From Aureococcus anophagefferens (lineage: Eukaryota; Sar; Pelagophyceae; Pelagomonadales; Pelagomonadaceae), in contig NW_008705563.1 in assembly GCF_000186865.1 (NCBI RefSeq), forward strand, positions 63,165 through 91,646: a DNA stretch of 28,482 bases, in the 5' to 3' direction. A program made the position numbers and the translations under genes. Below are positions 19,224 through 27,061 of this stretch, piece after piece. Position 1 is the stretch's first letter. The number at the start of each line of letters is the position of its first letter. The notes under the pieces were generated by a model. That model made no database searches. It saw only the letters and a list, made by a program, of their open reading frames with translations, and was not told the DNA's origin.

Positions 19224-20582
19224 ATGGCGACGACGCTCTGCTTCATCGGCGTCGGGTCCAACGTGGGCCCGCGCGTCGCCACGGCCTGCCGGGCCTGGCA
19301 GCAGGTGCAGGCGCGCGTGGGCGCCATCGTCGCGACGTCGCACCTCTACGACACGGCGCCCCAGCACGTCGTCGACCAGCCGCGCTTCCTCAACGGCGTG
19401 GTCGTCGCCGCGACGGCGCTGCCGCCCCGCGCCGTGCTGCGCGAGCTCAAGGCCGTCGAGGCGGCCCTCGGCCGCGAGGACCGGGGCCGCCACGGCCCGC
19501 GCGAGGTCGACCTCGACGTGCTGTTCCACGGGACGACCATGGTCGCCGACGCGGACCTCGAGGTGCCGCACCCGCGCGCGGCGCGGCGCGACTTCGTGCT
19601 GCGGCCCCTGCGGGACGCGCGGCGCGCGCTCGACGCCTTCGGCGTCCCCTACGACGCGAGGGACGTCGCGCTCGTCGACAACGTGTTGTCGGAGCCGTGG
19701 CTCCGCGACGCGACGCTGCGACGCGTCTGGGCGCCCCTCGACGCCGAAGACCCGTGGCCCCGGGGCGACCGCACGCGCGTCATGGGCATCCTGAACGCGA
19801 CGCCCGACTCGTTCTCCGACGGCGGCGCACACGCGTCCGTCGACGCGGCCGTCGCGCGCGCCGGGGCGATGGTCGACGACGGCGCGGACTGCCTCGACGT
19901 CGGCGGCGAGTCGACGCGGCCCGGCGCCGTGCAACCGCCCCTCGAGGAGGAGCTCGCGCGCGTGCTCCCCGTCGTCGAGGCGCTGCGCGCGCGCTTCCCG
20001 GGCCTGCCGCTCTCGGTGGACACGCGCCGCGGCGCCGTCGCCGCGGCCGCGCGGGCCGCGGGCGCGACGCTGACCAACGACGTCTCCGGCGGGTCCCACG
20101 ACCCGGCCATGCTCAAAACGCTCGCCGACGACCCGGACCAGCGCGGCGTGTGCCTCATGCACATGCGGGGCACGCCGCTCACGATGGCGGACCCGGAGCT
20201 CCGCGTCTACGCCGGCGGCGTCGTCGACGGCGTCGCCGCGGAGCTCCGGGACCGCGTGGCGGCCGCGGCGGCCGCGGGCGTCGCGCCCTGGCGCGTGCTC
20301 GTGGACCCGGGCGTCGGCTTCGCCAAGGACACGGCGCAGAACGTCGAGCTCCTCCGGGGGCTCGGCGAGGTGCGACGGAAGACGGGCGACCTGCCGCTCC
20401 TGCTGGGCGTGTCGCGGAAGCGGTTCTTGGGCGACCTGACGGGCGAGCCCGACGCGGCGCGGCGCGACGCCGCGACGGCCGGCGCCTGCGCGGCGACGGT
20501 GCCCCACGCGGACGTGGTCCGCGTCCACGACGTCCGCGCCGCGCGGCACGCGCTCGCCGCCGCGGACGCGATTTTAAGGTAG
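19224..20582 (+). CDS. Bifunctional HPPK-DHPS (folate synthesis)
   Basis: The N-terminal half pyrophosphorylates 6-hydroxymethyl-dihydropterin with ATP. The C-terminal half joins it to p-aminobenzoate to give dihydropteroate; this half is the sulfonamide target. The protein has 452 residues from the ATG at 19224 (MATTLCFIGVGSNVG). HPPK signatures: GSNVGPR, FLNGVVVAAT, GREDRGRHGPREVDLDVLF and VPHPRAARRDFVLRPL. DHPS begins at ~185: MGILNATPDSFSDGG, DVGGESTRPGA, TNDVSGG, HMRGTP, DPGVGFAKDTAQN, GVSRKRFLG and a final RVHDV. All catalytic blocks are intact. In plants the fused enzyme is mitochondrial, but no clear presequence is seen here, so location is unclear. The upstream gene's stop is 15 bases away. 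The downstream convergent gene's stop is 5 bases away. Confidence 0.96.
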   Translation: MATTLCFIGVGSNVGPRVATACRAWQQVQARVGAIVATSHLYDTAPQHVVDQPRFLNGVVVAATALPPRAVLRELKAVEAALGREDRGRHGPREVDLDVLFHGTTMVADADLEVPHPRAARRDFVLRPLRDARRALDAFGVPYDARDVALVDNVLSEPWLRDATLRRVWAPLDAEDPWPRGDRTRVMGILNATPDSFSDGGAHASVDAAVARAGAMVDDGADCLDVGGESTRPGAVQPPLEEELARVLPVVEALRARFPGLPLSVDTRRGAVAAAARAAGATLTNDVSGGSHDPAMLKTLADDPDQRGVCLMHMRGTPLTMADPELRVYAGGVVDGVAAELRDRVAAAAAAGVAPWRVLVDPGVGFAKDTAQNVELLRGLGEVRRKTGDLPLLLGVSRKRFLGDLTGEPDAARRDAATAGACAATVPHADVVRVHDVRAARHALAAADAILR

Positions 20583-20587
20583 GCCCT

Positions 20588-21316
20588 CTAGAGGCTCGAG
20601 AAGGACCCGGCGGGCCAGGGGTCGGCGCCGTCGAGCAGGAACATCTTGCCGCCCTTGTAGGTCGCCGCGAACCAGTCGTTGCGGCCCGACGCCTCGAGGA
20701 GCGTCGCGTACTCGGCCTTGTTCTTCTTCGCGAAGTCCTGCGAAGAGTCCTCGACGAAGCCGTAGGCTTTCGCGCCGGAGAAGGGCAGCGCGACGACCTC
20801 CGTGACGACGCGGCGGTCGCCGAAGAGGCCGAGCTCGTCGAGGCGCTGCTTCGACGTCAGCGCCGACGCGACCTCGCGCCGGTCCGTGGGCCAAATGGCC
20901 GTCCGGTACGCGGCGCCGGCCGTGTCGAACTGGCCGTCGGCGCGCGTCGGGTCCACGGCGCGCCAGAACTGGCCGAGGAGGCGGCCGTAGGACGCCACGG
21001 TCGGGTCGTAGGTGACGCGGACCGCGCGCGTGCCGTCGCCCATGGCGCCCGTCTCCGCCGCGAAGACGCCGAGCACGGCGTCGAAGGCCGGCGCGAGGAG
21101 CTTCGCGTCGCCGCCGGAGAAGTAGGCCGTCTCGACGGCGCCGACGTCGTCGCCGTCGGCGCCGGGCTTGGCGTAGGCGACGGCGCGCGCCGGGGCGAGC
21201 GCGGCGAGCGCCGCGGCGGCGGCGCCGCCGCCGAGGGCGCGCCGCGTGCAGGCCGTCGGCAATTCCCGCGGCGCGAGCGCCGCGGCGCAGGCCGCGGAGA
21301 GGAGCACGGTGAGCAT
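20588..21316 (-). CDS. MsrA-fold protein lacking the catalytic cysteine, probably thylakoid-lumenal
   Basis: MsrA repairs methionine-S-sulfoxide using an N-terminal Cys in a GGCFWC-type motif. This protein has 242 residues from the ATG at 21316. The fold is recognisable by VRVTYDPTVASYGRLL, FWRAVDPTRADGQ and AAYRTAIWP, which match the family's YDP, DPT..Q and YRSAI blocks. At the active site it reads YFSGGDAKLLAPAF, so the Cys is Asp70, and the mature part contains no cysteine at all. The leader has a hydrophobic start (MLTVLLSAACAAALA) followed by TRRALGGGAAAAALAAL ending in ARAVA. This looks like a complex-plastid presequence followed by a twin-arginine thylakoid-transfer signal. I infer a lumenal protein that kept the fold, perhaps to bind Met or peptides, but cannot reduce sulfoxides by the known chemistry. 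It converges on HPPK-DHPS with 5 bases between stops. Confidence 0.8.
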   Translation of the reverse strand: MLTVLLSAACAAALAPRELPTACTRRALGGGAAAAALAALAPARAVAYAKPGADGDDVGAVETAYFSGGDAKLLAPAFDAVLGVFAAETGAMGDGTRAVRVTYDPTVASYGRLLGQFWRAVDPTRADGQFDTAGAAYRTAIWPTDRREVASALTSKQRLDELGLFGDRRVVTEVVALPFSGAKAYGFVEDSSQDFAKKNKAEYATLLEASGRNDWFAATYKGGKMFLLDGADPWPAGSFSSL

Positions 21317-21527
21317 GGCGGTGCGACGACGGCCGGACAGCGCAGCTCTCGGTGGCTCGATTCGTCGCGCGCTTCGGCCAGCGCAGCCCAAGTTTCGGAC
21401 CTCGACGATCAACTCCAGGTTCAAGCCTCCCGAGCTGCCCATGTATCCGAGCATGAAGCTGCACGCGTGGGTTTCAAAGGCCGCGTTCTTGCTGAGTTGG
21501 GACCGCCTGTTCGTCGGGCATCCCGAG

Positions 21528-22358
21528 ATGGGGCAGCCCGAGGAGTCGCCCGTGAGCGTCTGCCGGATCATCCCCGGCTTCGACAAGGCCGTCGAGCCGG
21601 GGAAGGAGAGCGTGCAGCACACGCCGCTCACGTCCGGGCGCATGCTGAGCGGGCGCCTGAGCGGTCGCGTGAGCGCGCGCCCCGACGGGGGCCAGTTCAG
21701 CGCGCGCCACTACACGCCGCGGGGCACGCTGCGGGACCTCAAGACCGACGGCCCGTTGCCCCTCGACGCCGTCGAGGCCGAGAAGTTCAAGGCGGAGCGG
21801 CGGAAGAAGGCCCTGGCGATGATGTCCGCGGCGGCCGCGGACGGCGGCAGTGCCCTCGCGGGCGCGATCCAGGGCGCCGACGGCATGTCGACGGCCGAGG
21901 ACGACGTGCGGAAGACCATGGACACGGTGCTCAAGCAGGCCAAGGAGAAGGGCCTCAGCGCCGACCGCATCTTCGAGTTCTTCGACGCGAACGGCGACGG
22001 CCGCATCGAGCCCTCGGAGTTCAAGAGCGGCCTCGCGTCGCTGGACCCGCACCGCTGCACCTTCTCCGACGCCCAGATCGCCCAGCTCGTGCGCATCTTC
22101 GACAAGGACGGCGACGGGTCCGTCGACATGGACGAGTTCCAGACCTACTGCTTCAACATGAAGTCCCTGGCCTGGAAGGCCGAGAAGCTCCGCCGGGACA
22201 CGCTCTCGAAGCAGCAGGCCGCCGACGCGGCCAAGGCCCAGGCGGCGGCCGAGGCCCAGGCGGCGGCCGAGGCCCAGGCGGCGGCCGCGGCCGCGGCGCC
22301 CGCCGCGGCCGCGGAGCCCGCGGCCGACGGCGACGCGGAGCCGGCCGCCGCGTGCTGA
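21528..22358 (+). CDS. EF-hand calcium-binding protein with Ala/Gln repeat tail
   Basis: The protein has 276 residues from the ATG at 21528 (MGQPEESPVSVCRIIPGFDK). Earlier in-frame ATGs at 21441, 21453 and 21315 exist, but codon third positions before 21528 are not GC-biased, so that stretch is probably 5' UTR and promoter shared with the divergent MsrA-like gene. Residues ~1-75 include a short Ser/Arg repeat (GRMLSGRLSGRVSAR). A helical linker follows. Two EF-hands come next: DANGDGRIEPSE (~153-164) and DKDGDGSVDMDE (~192-203), both with complete calcium ligands. The tail is Ala/Gln/Glu low complexity built on an 18-bp DNA repeat at 22236-22287. A calcium sensor is likely; the target is unknown. 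Confidence 0.78.
   Translation: MGQPEESPVSVCRIIPGFDKAVEPGKESVQHTPLTSGRMLSGRLSGRVSARPDGGQFSARHYTPRGTLRDLKTDGPLPLDAVEAEKFKAERRKKALAMMSAAAADGGSALAGAIQGADGMSTAEDDVRKTMDTVLKQAKEKGLSADRIFEFFDANGDGRIEPSEFKSGLASLDPHRCTFSDAQIAQLVRIFDKDGDGSVDMDEFQTYCFNMKSLAWKAEKLRRDTLSKQQAADAAKAQAAAEAQAAAEAQAAAAAAAPAAAAEPAADGDAEPAAAC
22236..22287 (+). repeat. 18-bp coding minisatellite
   Basis: Two full and one near-full direct copies of an 18-base unit, GCCCAGGCGGCGGCCGAG, begin at 22236, 22254 and 22272 and encode AQAAAE in the EF-hand protein tail. Length variation between strains is expected. Confidence 0.85.
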
Positions 22359-22484
22359 GCCCCCTCCCTTCTTCTTCCCCGCCGCGTGCGTTCCCTACTC
22401 TCTGCTGCTTGGAGTCGACCGGGAGGGGCGAAAGAAACTTCACGAGCGCATGTTGAACCAGTGCTTTCAAGAATTCGCTTCGTG

Positions 22485-22637
22485 ATGGTGGCTGCGCTCC
22501 TCGACCGGCACGGCGCGGCGGCCTACGTCGCCGCGGTCGAGGCGGCCCTCGGCGACGCCGCCGCGGACGCGCGCCTCGACGACGGCGCGGCCGCGCGCCT
22601 CCGCGAGGCGGACAGCGCCAAGTTCTACGCCGTTTAG
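22485..22637 (+). CDS. Possible small protein of 50 residues
   Basis: A short frame from the ATG at 22485 to TAG. Its third positions are nearly all G or C, as in the real genes here, whereas the 126 bases before it are mixed in composition. The product is helical and acidic/alanine-rich (LLDRHGAAAYVAAVEAALGD, then ADSAKFYAV at the end). I recognise no family. The stop is 3 bases from the stop of the converging methyltransferase gene, which matches the spacing of real gene pairs in this window. It could be a small gene, a last exon, or a fragment of a lost gene. Confidence 0.45.
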   Translation: MVAALLDRHGAAAYVAAVEAALGDAAADARLDDGAAARLREADSAKFYAV

Positions 22638-22640
22638 CAA

Positions 22641-23318
22641 TTACCGTCGCCGCAGCACGAAGCAGCCCGCGGCGAGGTCGTCCGCGCCGTCGCGGAGCCA
22701 GTCCCATTTGTCCTCGGAGAAGCACGACCGCCGCAGGCCCGGCGGCACGACGCCCGACACGGACACGAGCGTGCCCCCGGGCCGCAGCACGCGGCAGAGC
22801 TCGTCGGCCGCGGCCTCGAGGAAGCCGTCGCCCGCGAGGTAGACCGCGTCGAGCGCGCCCTTCTCCAGCGCCGCGTCGAAGCTGCGCGCCTCGAACGCGA
22901 GGCCGCGGAGGTCGCCGACGTCCGCGTCGACGTCCAGGTCCCAGAGCAGCTCCCGGAGCCGCTCGACGGCCGCGGCGCTGTAGTCGACGGCGCGCAGGTC
23001 CCTCCAGCCGGCGGCGTGCAGCGACCGCAGCGTCGGGTCGTTGCCCGCGCCGGGCAGGAGCACGCGCGACGCCCTGTCCGGGACGAAGCGCTCCCAGACG
23101 GGGCCGACGACGTCCCATCCGTAGTACCAGCTGTACTCCTCGCCCGAGAAGTCGCCGCGGCCGTCGTACATGTCGTCCCAGTAGCGCTTCGTGCCGAACT
23201 GCGACCGCGCGGCGCCGTCGTCGTCGGCGGCGGCGCACGAGAGGCGGCCGCGCGATGGGTTCGGTGGGAGCACGAGCGCGCAGGCGTGGTGCGCCAGGAG
23301 GAGCAGCCATGCCAGCAT
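22641..23318 (-). CDS. Class I SAM-dependent methyltransferase (METTL13/CSKMT-like), leader-bearing
   Basis: Probably a protein lysine methyltransferase, judged by resemblance to the METTL13/EFM4/CSKMT group; the substrate is not known. The protein has 225 residues from the ATG at 23318. The start is a hydrophobic leader (MLAWLLLLAHHACALVLPP), suggesting secretory or plastid targeting. The family opening is FGTKRYWDDMYDG with EEYSWYYGW. The SAM-binding motif I is VLLPGAGNDPTL, followed by AVDYSAAAVERL. The motif around the catalytic loop is FDAALEKGALDAVYL, then LCRVLRPGGTLVSVSG. The product is complete and ends LRRR. The start is 214 bases from the divergent TSEN54 gene. Confidence 0.83.
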   Translation of the reverse strand: MLAWLLLLAHHACALVLPPNPSRGRLSCAAADDDGAARSQFGTKRYWDDMYDGRGDFSGEEYSWYYGWDVVGPVWERFVPDRASRVLLPGAGNDPTLRSLHAAGWRDLRAVDYSAAAVERLRELLWDLDVDADVGDLRGLAFEARSFDAALEKGALDAVYLAGDGFLEAAADELCRVLRPGGTLVSVSGVVPPGLRRSCFSEDKWDWLRDGADDLAAGCFVLRRR

Positions 23319-23532
23319 GCTTGCGATTTTTGGCGGGCTTTTCCGCTGGCGCATCGTTAGCAGATGGCTGCGCGGGCTTACGCGCAGCACGCGAGCGATC
23401 GCGCGATGCTCAGAGGACGCGCATCGGTGTCACGAGGGCCTACCATCGCGCACGGTGAAGTCGAGGTTGACCTCGGGTTGAGCTCTGCGAGAGCGATGGT
23501 CGAGCATCACTAGCGCCACCACGAGCAGCGCC

Positions 23533-24348
23533 ATGTCCGTCTTCAAGCGCCTGCGGACGACCCTCGCGACCTACGTGCCGGGCCTCGGCGCCGCGGAGTC
23601 CGACGACGGCCTCGACCCGCCGCCGAGCGACGACGACGTCTACAAGCGCTTCGGCAACAAGAGCATCGGCGTCTGGTGCCCGGACCTCGGCATGGCCAAG
23701 CTGCTGCGGACGCGCGGCAAGCAGCTGCGCACCATGGGCGTGTCCATCGACGGGTCCGTGTGCCTCTTCGGCGAGGAGGCGCTCTACCTCTGCGAGCGCG
23801 CGCTCCTCGTGCTGCTCCCGAGCGAGGACGCCGCGGAGCCGCTCCACGCGCGCGAGGTCTACGGCGTCTGCGTCGCCGGCGCGCCCGCCGCGCCGGCGGG
23901 CGAAGCGCCGGCCGCCGCGCCGGCGGGCGCCGCGCCGCCGCCGGCCGCGGCGGCGCCGCGGCACGCGCCGTGCCCGCTCCACTGCTACTGGGTCTACGCG
24001 CACCTCCGGAGCCTGGGCTACGCGTCGTTCCGCCGCCACGCGCAGGCCCGGGCCGACGGCGGCGACGCGGAGGCGCCGGCGCTCTGGCGCGCCGGGGACG
24101 CGGGGCCGCCGCCCGTCGCGTGGGAGGTGCACCAGCCGTCCGCGCAGTTCTCGAAGCGGCGCCTGCCGCCGCCGTCGTTCCTCGTCTTCGTCGCGCTCTA
24201 CGGCGGCGCGCTGCCCCCCGTCGCCGACGTGTCGGCGCTCATCGCGGCCTGCGCGCCCGCGGCCGTCAAGGCCGCCGTCGTCGCCGGCGACGGCACCGTG
24301 CTCATCTTCGAGATGAAGGCCGGCGTGCCCGACGCGGACGCGCAGTAA
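23533..24348 (+). CDS. tRNA-splicing endonuclease subunit TSEN54-like
   Basis: TSEN54 is a structural subunit of the nuclear enzyme that cuts introns from pre-tRNAs. The protein has 271 residues from the ATG at 23533. The N-terminal TSEN54 domain is clear: VYKRFGNKSIGVWCPD, GKQLRTMGVSIDGSVCL, then FGEEALYLCERALL. An Ala/Pro spacer (~117-142) follows, then HCYWVYAHLRSLGYASFRR, which begins the region equivalent to the second domain. The C-terminus has SFLVFVALYGG and AAVVAGDGTVLIFEM, consistent with the nuclease-like fold, and I see no catalytic triad, as expected for this subunit. It is shorter than animal TSEN54 (about 526 residues) because the central insert is missing. A preceding open stretch from ~23440 is not coding-like. 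Confidence 0.8.
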   Translation: MSVFKRLRTTLATYVPGLGAAESDDGLDPPPSDDDVYKRFGNKSIGVWCPDLGMAKLLRTRGKQLRTMGVSIDGSVCLFGEEALYLCERALLVLLPSEDAAEPLHAREVYGVCVAGAPAAPAGEAPAAAPAGAAPPPAAAAPRHAPCPLHCYWVYAHLRSLGYASFRRHAQARADGGDAEAPALWRAGDAGPPPVAWEVHQPSAQFSKRRLPPPSFLVFVALYGGALPPVADVSALIAACAPAAVKAAVVAGDGTVLIFEMKAGVPDADAQ

Positions 24349-24409
24349 GCGCCGAACTACACCTTGTGGGGATGACGGCATGCGTGCCCGAGCGCCGTCA
24401 GCGTCGAAC

Positions 24410-25552
24410 TTAGTCGGGGCTGGGCCCCAGCGCGCGCCGCTCCCAGCGGGCCAGCGTCGCGCGGTCCCGCGCGGCGTCGCGCTGGTCCTCCTTGAGCCGC
24501 GCGAAGGCGGCCTTGGCCTCGTCCGTCGCCTCGGCGGGCAGGCCGCCCGTCGGGTCCAGCAGGCTCGCGCCGAAGTCGAGGTCGCTCGGGGGCGGCGGGA
24601 GGAAGCCCTCGCCGTCGACGAGGCCCAGCCAGCCCCGGTACGCGTCGCGCCGGAGCTTGACCTCGGCCTTGAGGGGCTCCGCGAAGGCCGGGCCGAGCAC
24701 GCGGAGGCGCAGCAGCGACTCCCGCGTGAGCAGGTCCGTGAAGGCCACGAGGTCGGGCCAGGACCGAGAGAGCGCGCCGTCGACGTCCGCGGCCGCGTCC
24801 CCGGCGGCGTCCGCGCCGGCGACCGCGCGCGCCTCTGCCTTGGCGAGCTCCCAGAGCTCCGCGTCCGACGCGCCCCAGAGCTCCGCGGCCGACGCGCCGC
24901 GCGCCGCGACCGCGGGCTCCCCCGGGGGCTCCGGGCGCGCGGGCGCCGCGGCCGCGAGCGCCGCGCGCGCCTCCGCCGGCGGCATCGCCGCGGCCTCGGC
25001 GCGCGACACGCCCAGGAGCACGACGAGCTGCACGAGCTCCTCGGGCGCGAGCGCGTCCGCGGGCTCCCGCGCGGGCGCGGCGGCGGCGGGCGCCGGATCG
25101 GCGGGCGCGGCGGCGTCGCCGCCGTCGTGTTCGCACATGCAGACGCCGATCTCCGCGAAGCCGTTGCGGCCGGAGAACGGATTCCCGTGGGTCGTCTTCG
25201 AGTCCGGCGGTCGCCGCTCCGCCGGCTCCGCGGCCTCGGCGCCCGCCGCGCGCCAGCCGGCGTCCGCGAGGAGTCGCCGCGCCTCCGCCGGCGGCAGCGC
25301 CTCGGCGTCCGCGCGCGGCATGCCGAGGACGACGAGGCCCACGACCTCGTCGCCGCTCAGCGGCGGCGCGCCGGCCGCGGACGGCCGGAGCCAGCGGTAG
25401 AGCCGCCGGAGCCGCCCGACGCGCGCCGGCGCCGCGTCCGGCGCGTTCGCGCGCAAATGCGCGCAGCGCCGCACGGCGCGGCGCGGCGCGACGACGTACG
25501 CCTCCGCGACGACGAGGAGGGCGGCGACGTTGAGCAGCAAGCGGCAAGACAT
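24410..25552 (-). CDS. Leader-bearing protein of unknown function with an internal duplication
   Basis: The protein has 380 residues from the ATG at 25552. It begins with a leader (MSCRLLLNVAALLVVAEAYV then VAPRRAVRR) of the kind used for secretion or the plastid. Two related segments lie at ~65-97 (LSGDEVVGLVVLGMPRADAE, then ALPPAEARRLL) and ~169-201 (LAPEELVQLVVLLGVSRAEA, then AMPPAEARAAL), so a ~33-residue helical unit was duplicated. Between them is a Cys-containing stretch (KTTHGNPFSGRNGFAEIGVC), less GC-rich than the rest. The second half is acidic and helical, with SWPDLVAFTDLLTRESLLRL and later LKAEVKLRRDAYRGWLGLVD. I recognise no catalytic domain. Its start lies ~40 bases from a transposon end (25592), so its promoter may now be inside the element. 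Confidence 0.72.
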   Translation of the reverse strand: MSCRLLLNVAALLVVAEAYVVAPRRAVRRCAHLRANAPDAAPARVGRLRRLYRWLRPSAAGAPPLSGDEVVGLVVLGMPRADAEALPPAEARRLLADAGWRAAGAEAAEPAERRPPDSKTTHGNPFSGRNGFAEIGVCMCEHDGGDAAAPADPAPAAAAPAREPADALAPEELVQLVVLLGVSRAEAAAMPPAEARAALAAAAPARPEPPGEPAVAARGASAAELWGASDAELWELAKAEARAVAGADAAGDAAADVDGALSRSWPDLVAFTDLLTRESLLRLRVLGPAFAEPLKAEVKLRRDAYRGWLGLVDGEGFLPPPPSDLDFGASLLDPTGGLPAEATDEAKAAFARLKEDQRDAARDRATLARWERRALGPSPD

Positions 25553-25591
25553 CTATCGTCTCGCCGCAGGCTTCAAGGCTTGTGCACGATA

Positions 25592-25621
25592 CCCGCCGGG
25601 CTAAAAACTAAAAAAAGCAAC
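25592..25621 (+). repeat. Left terminal inverted repeat
   Basis: Starts CCCGCCGGGCTAAAAACTA and ends in AGCAAC. It pairs with 27232-27261, differing at two neighbouring positions. A 12-base piece (AAAAAGCAACTC) is repeated directly a short way inside, near 25638. Confidence 0.85.
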
Positions 25622-25904
25622 TCGACCGATTCCTCGAAAAAGCAACTCAAACAATCAGGCTGCGAGCAGCCCTTTTGCAGCGTCGATGGACGAAGTTCTC
25701 GTCTTCTCCAGCCCGTAGCTCGACGCAGGCGCAGAGTTGCGCAACGATCCCCGCGGCTGCGAGGACCGGAACCCTGTCGCGGACACATTCCCCGCGGGAT
25801 GTCACTCCCGAGGATTGCGTCGCATCGCGCGCGGGGCGTCCCAAGGGGTCGGAAGAGGGTTTTCGGCGTCCCCCGCACCCTTTTCGACCGTGTTCGAGCG
25901 CACG

Positions 25905-25925
25905 GAGCATCGGGAATCGTTCGTC
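25905..25925. repeat. Subterminal inverted repeat, partner at 26828-26848
   Basis: A 21-base stretch containing CGGGAATCGTTCGTC is inverted at 26828-26848 with one mismatch. Weaker inverted similarity appears to extend outward on both sides. The element may once have had long terminal repeats or may carry a nested insertion. Confidence 0.65.
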
Positions 25926-26326
25926 TATGTACCGCGGGCGTCCCATTTGATCCGCTCGGCCATCGACGTCGAAAACATCGACCGCCAACTCGCGCATAGA
26001 AACGTGGCGCGGCAGCCCGAGCGGCCCCCACGTCCAGAAACGCGGTCTGGGCCGACACCACCGCCCGAGCCCCGTCCCCAGTATGTGTCCGGTGGGATCG
26101 AGTACATCTCCAGCGGTGGAGGGCCACCCCGCGGTGCCGATCTCGGCCGTTTCGTCGTCCCCATGGAGGCCCGGAACGCCGACTTCACGGCGTCGGCCGC
26201 TGCAGTAGGAAATGTGCTGAATCCGCCTCAATGGCCCGAAGAACCCGTCCCACGCAATCACCTACTGCAGAGAGACACCTTCACCACTGCGGACTCGGCC
26301 ACGCTCGGAGCGCGTCCATCGCGTGT

Positions 26327-26346
26327 CACTGGTTGCGAGTTGCAGT
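26327..26346 (+). repeat. Internal inverted repeat, copy 1
   Basis: CACTGGTTGCGAGTTGCAGT is present here and as an exact reverse complement at 27171-27190. Similarity runs five bases further with one mismatch. Both lie inside the terminal-inverted-repeat element. Confidence 0.85.
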
Positions 26347-26620
26347 CGATACTCTGCCATGTTGACGCTCGGCGTGACATCACTTGGTTGATCCTGGCCG
26401 CCTCGCCCAGGTTTGGGCACGCGATGCAGCGGTTCCAGGACTTGGCGCGGCGCTCGGTCTGTGGACCATGTCGCGCCTTGGGCCCGGCTGCGAGTCGCTC
26501 GGGAAAAACCATCGGTCGATGGGGAGCAACTTAGTTCGCGTCGGGGCAGCCCGTGGACGACGAGAACGGCGGTTAACGGTGGGGGGCGACCGACGAGGGG
26601 CTCGCATTAGTGCTGAGGTC

Positions 26621-26700
26621 CGAGCTGTCTGGCGGACTTTTGCATGCGCCCCCGGCATGCCCTGCCAGAGACCACCTTCGAATTTCCGCCAGACAGCTCG
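26621..26700. repeat. Perfect 16-bp inverted repeat (hairpin) inside the element
   Basis: CGAGCTGTCTGGCGGA at 26621-26636 pairs exactly with 26685-26700 around a 48-base loop. The loop itself contains two GCATGC palindromes (26642 and 26655). It may be a nested small element, the end of an older one, or a transcribed hairpin. Confidence 0.8.
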
Positions 26701-27061
26701 CCTCGTGCATTGCGCGGTGAGCACCGTGTCGCCCGCGGCGCCGCGCGCCTCTCGGAGCCGGTGAGGTAATCTCGATCAAATCGGCTCGAGTCGAAGAGCT
26801 GCCGCGAGGGCATCTGGTCGCCCCCATGACGAACGATTCCCGACGCTCTGTGACTCGAAGGGGACCGAAAATCGGGTCGGGGGAAGCTGCCGCGCCTCAT
26901 TCCACCCCCTGAGGCTGCCCGTTTGCGTCGCCTCGCAATCGTCCGGATGTCGCGTCTTTTCATGTGCCTCACCCGCATGTTTGCGGACCTCAAAGCCACT
27001 GGGATCGTTTCACGTCGCTGCATATTCGAGGAGCGCGGGGCCCTCTAAGGTGGAGATTCCA

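Noticed and set aside
19103..22456. Long + strand open frame across HPPK-DHPS and the MsrA-like gene
   Set aside because: Out-of-frame shadow of the folate gene and antisense of the MsrA-like gene.
26384..26764. Open frames of ~120 codons on both strands inside the transposon
   Set aside because: Mixed third positions, overlapping frames on both strands and no known domain.
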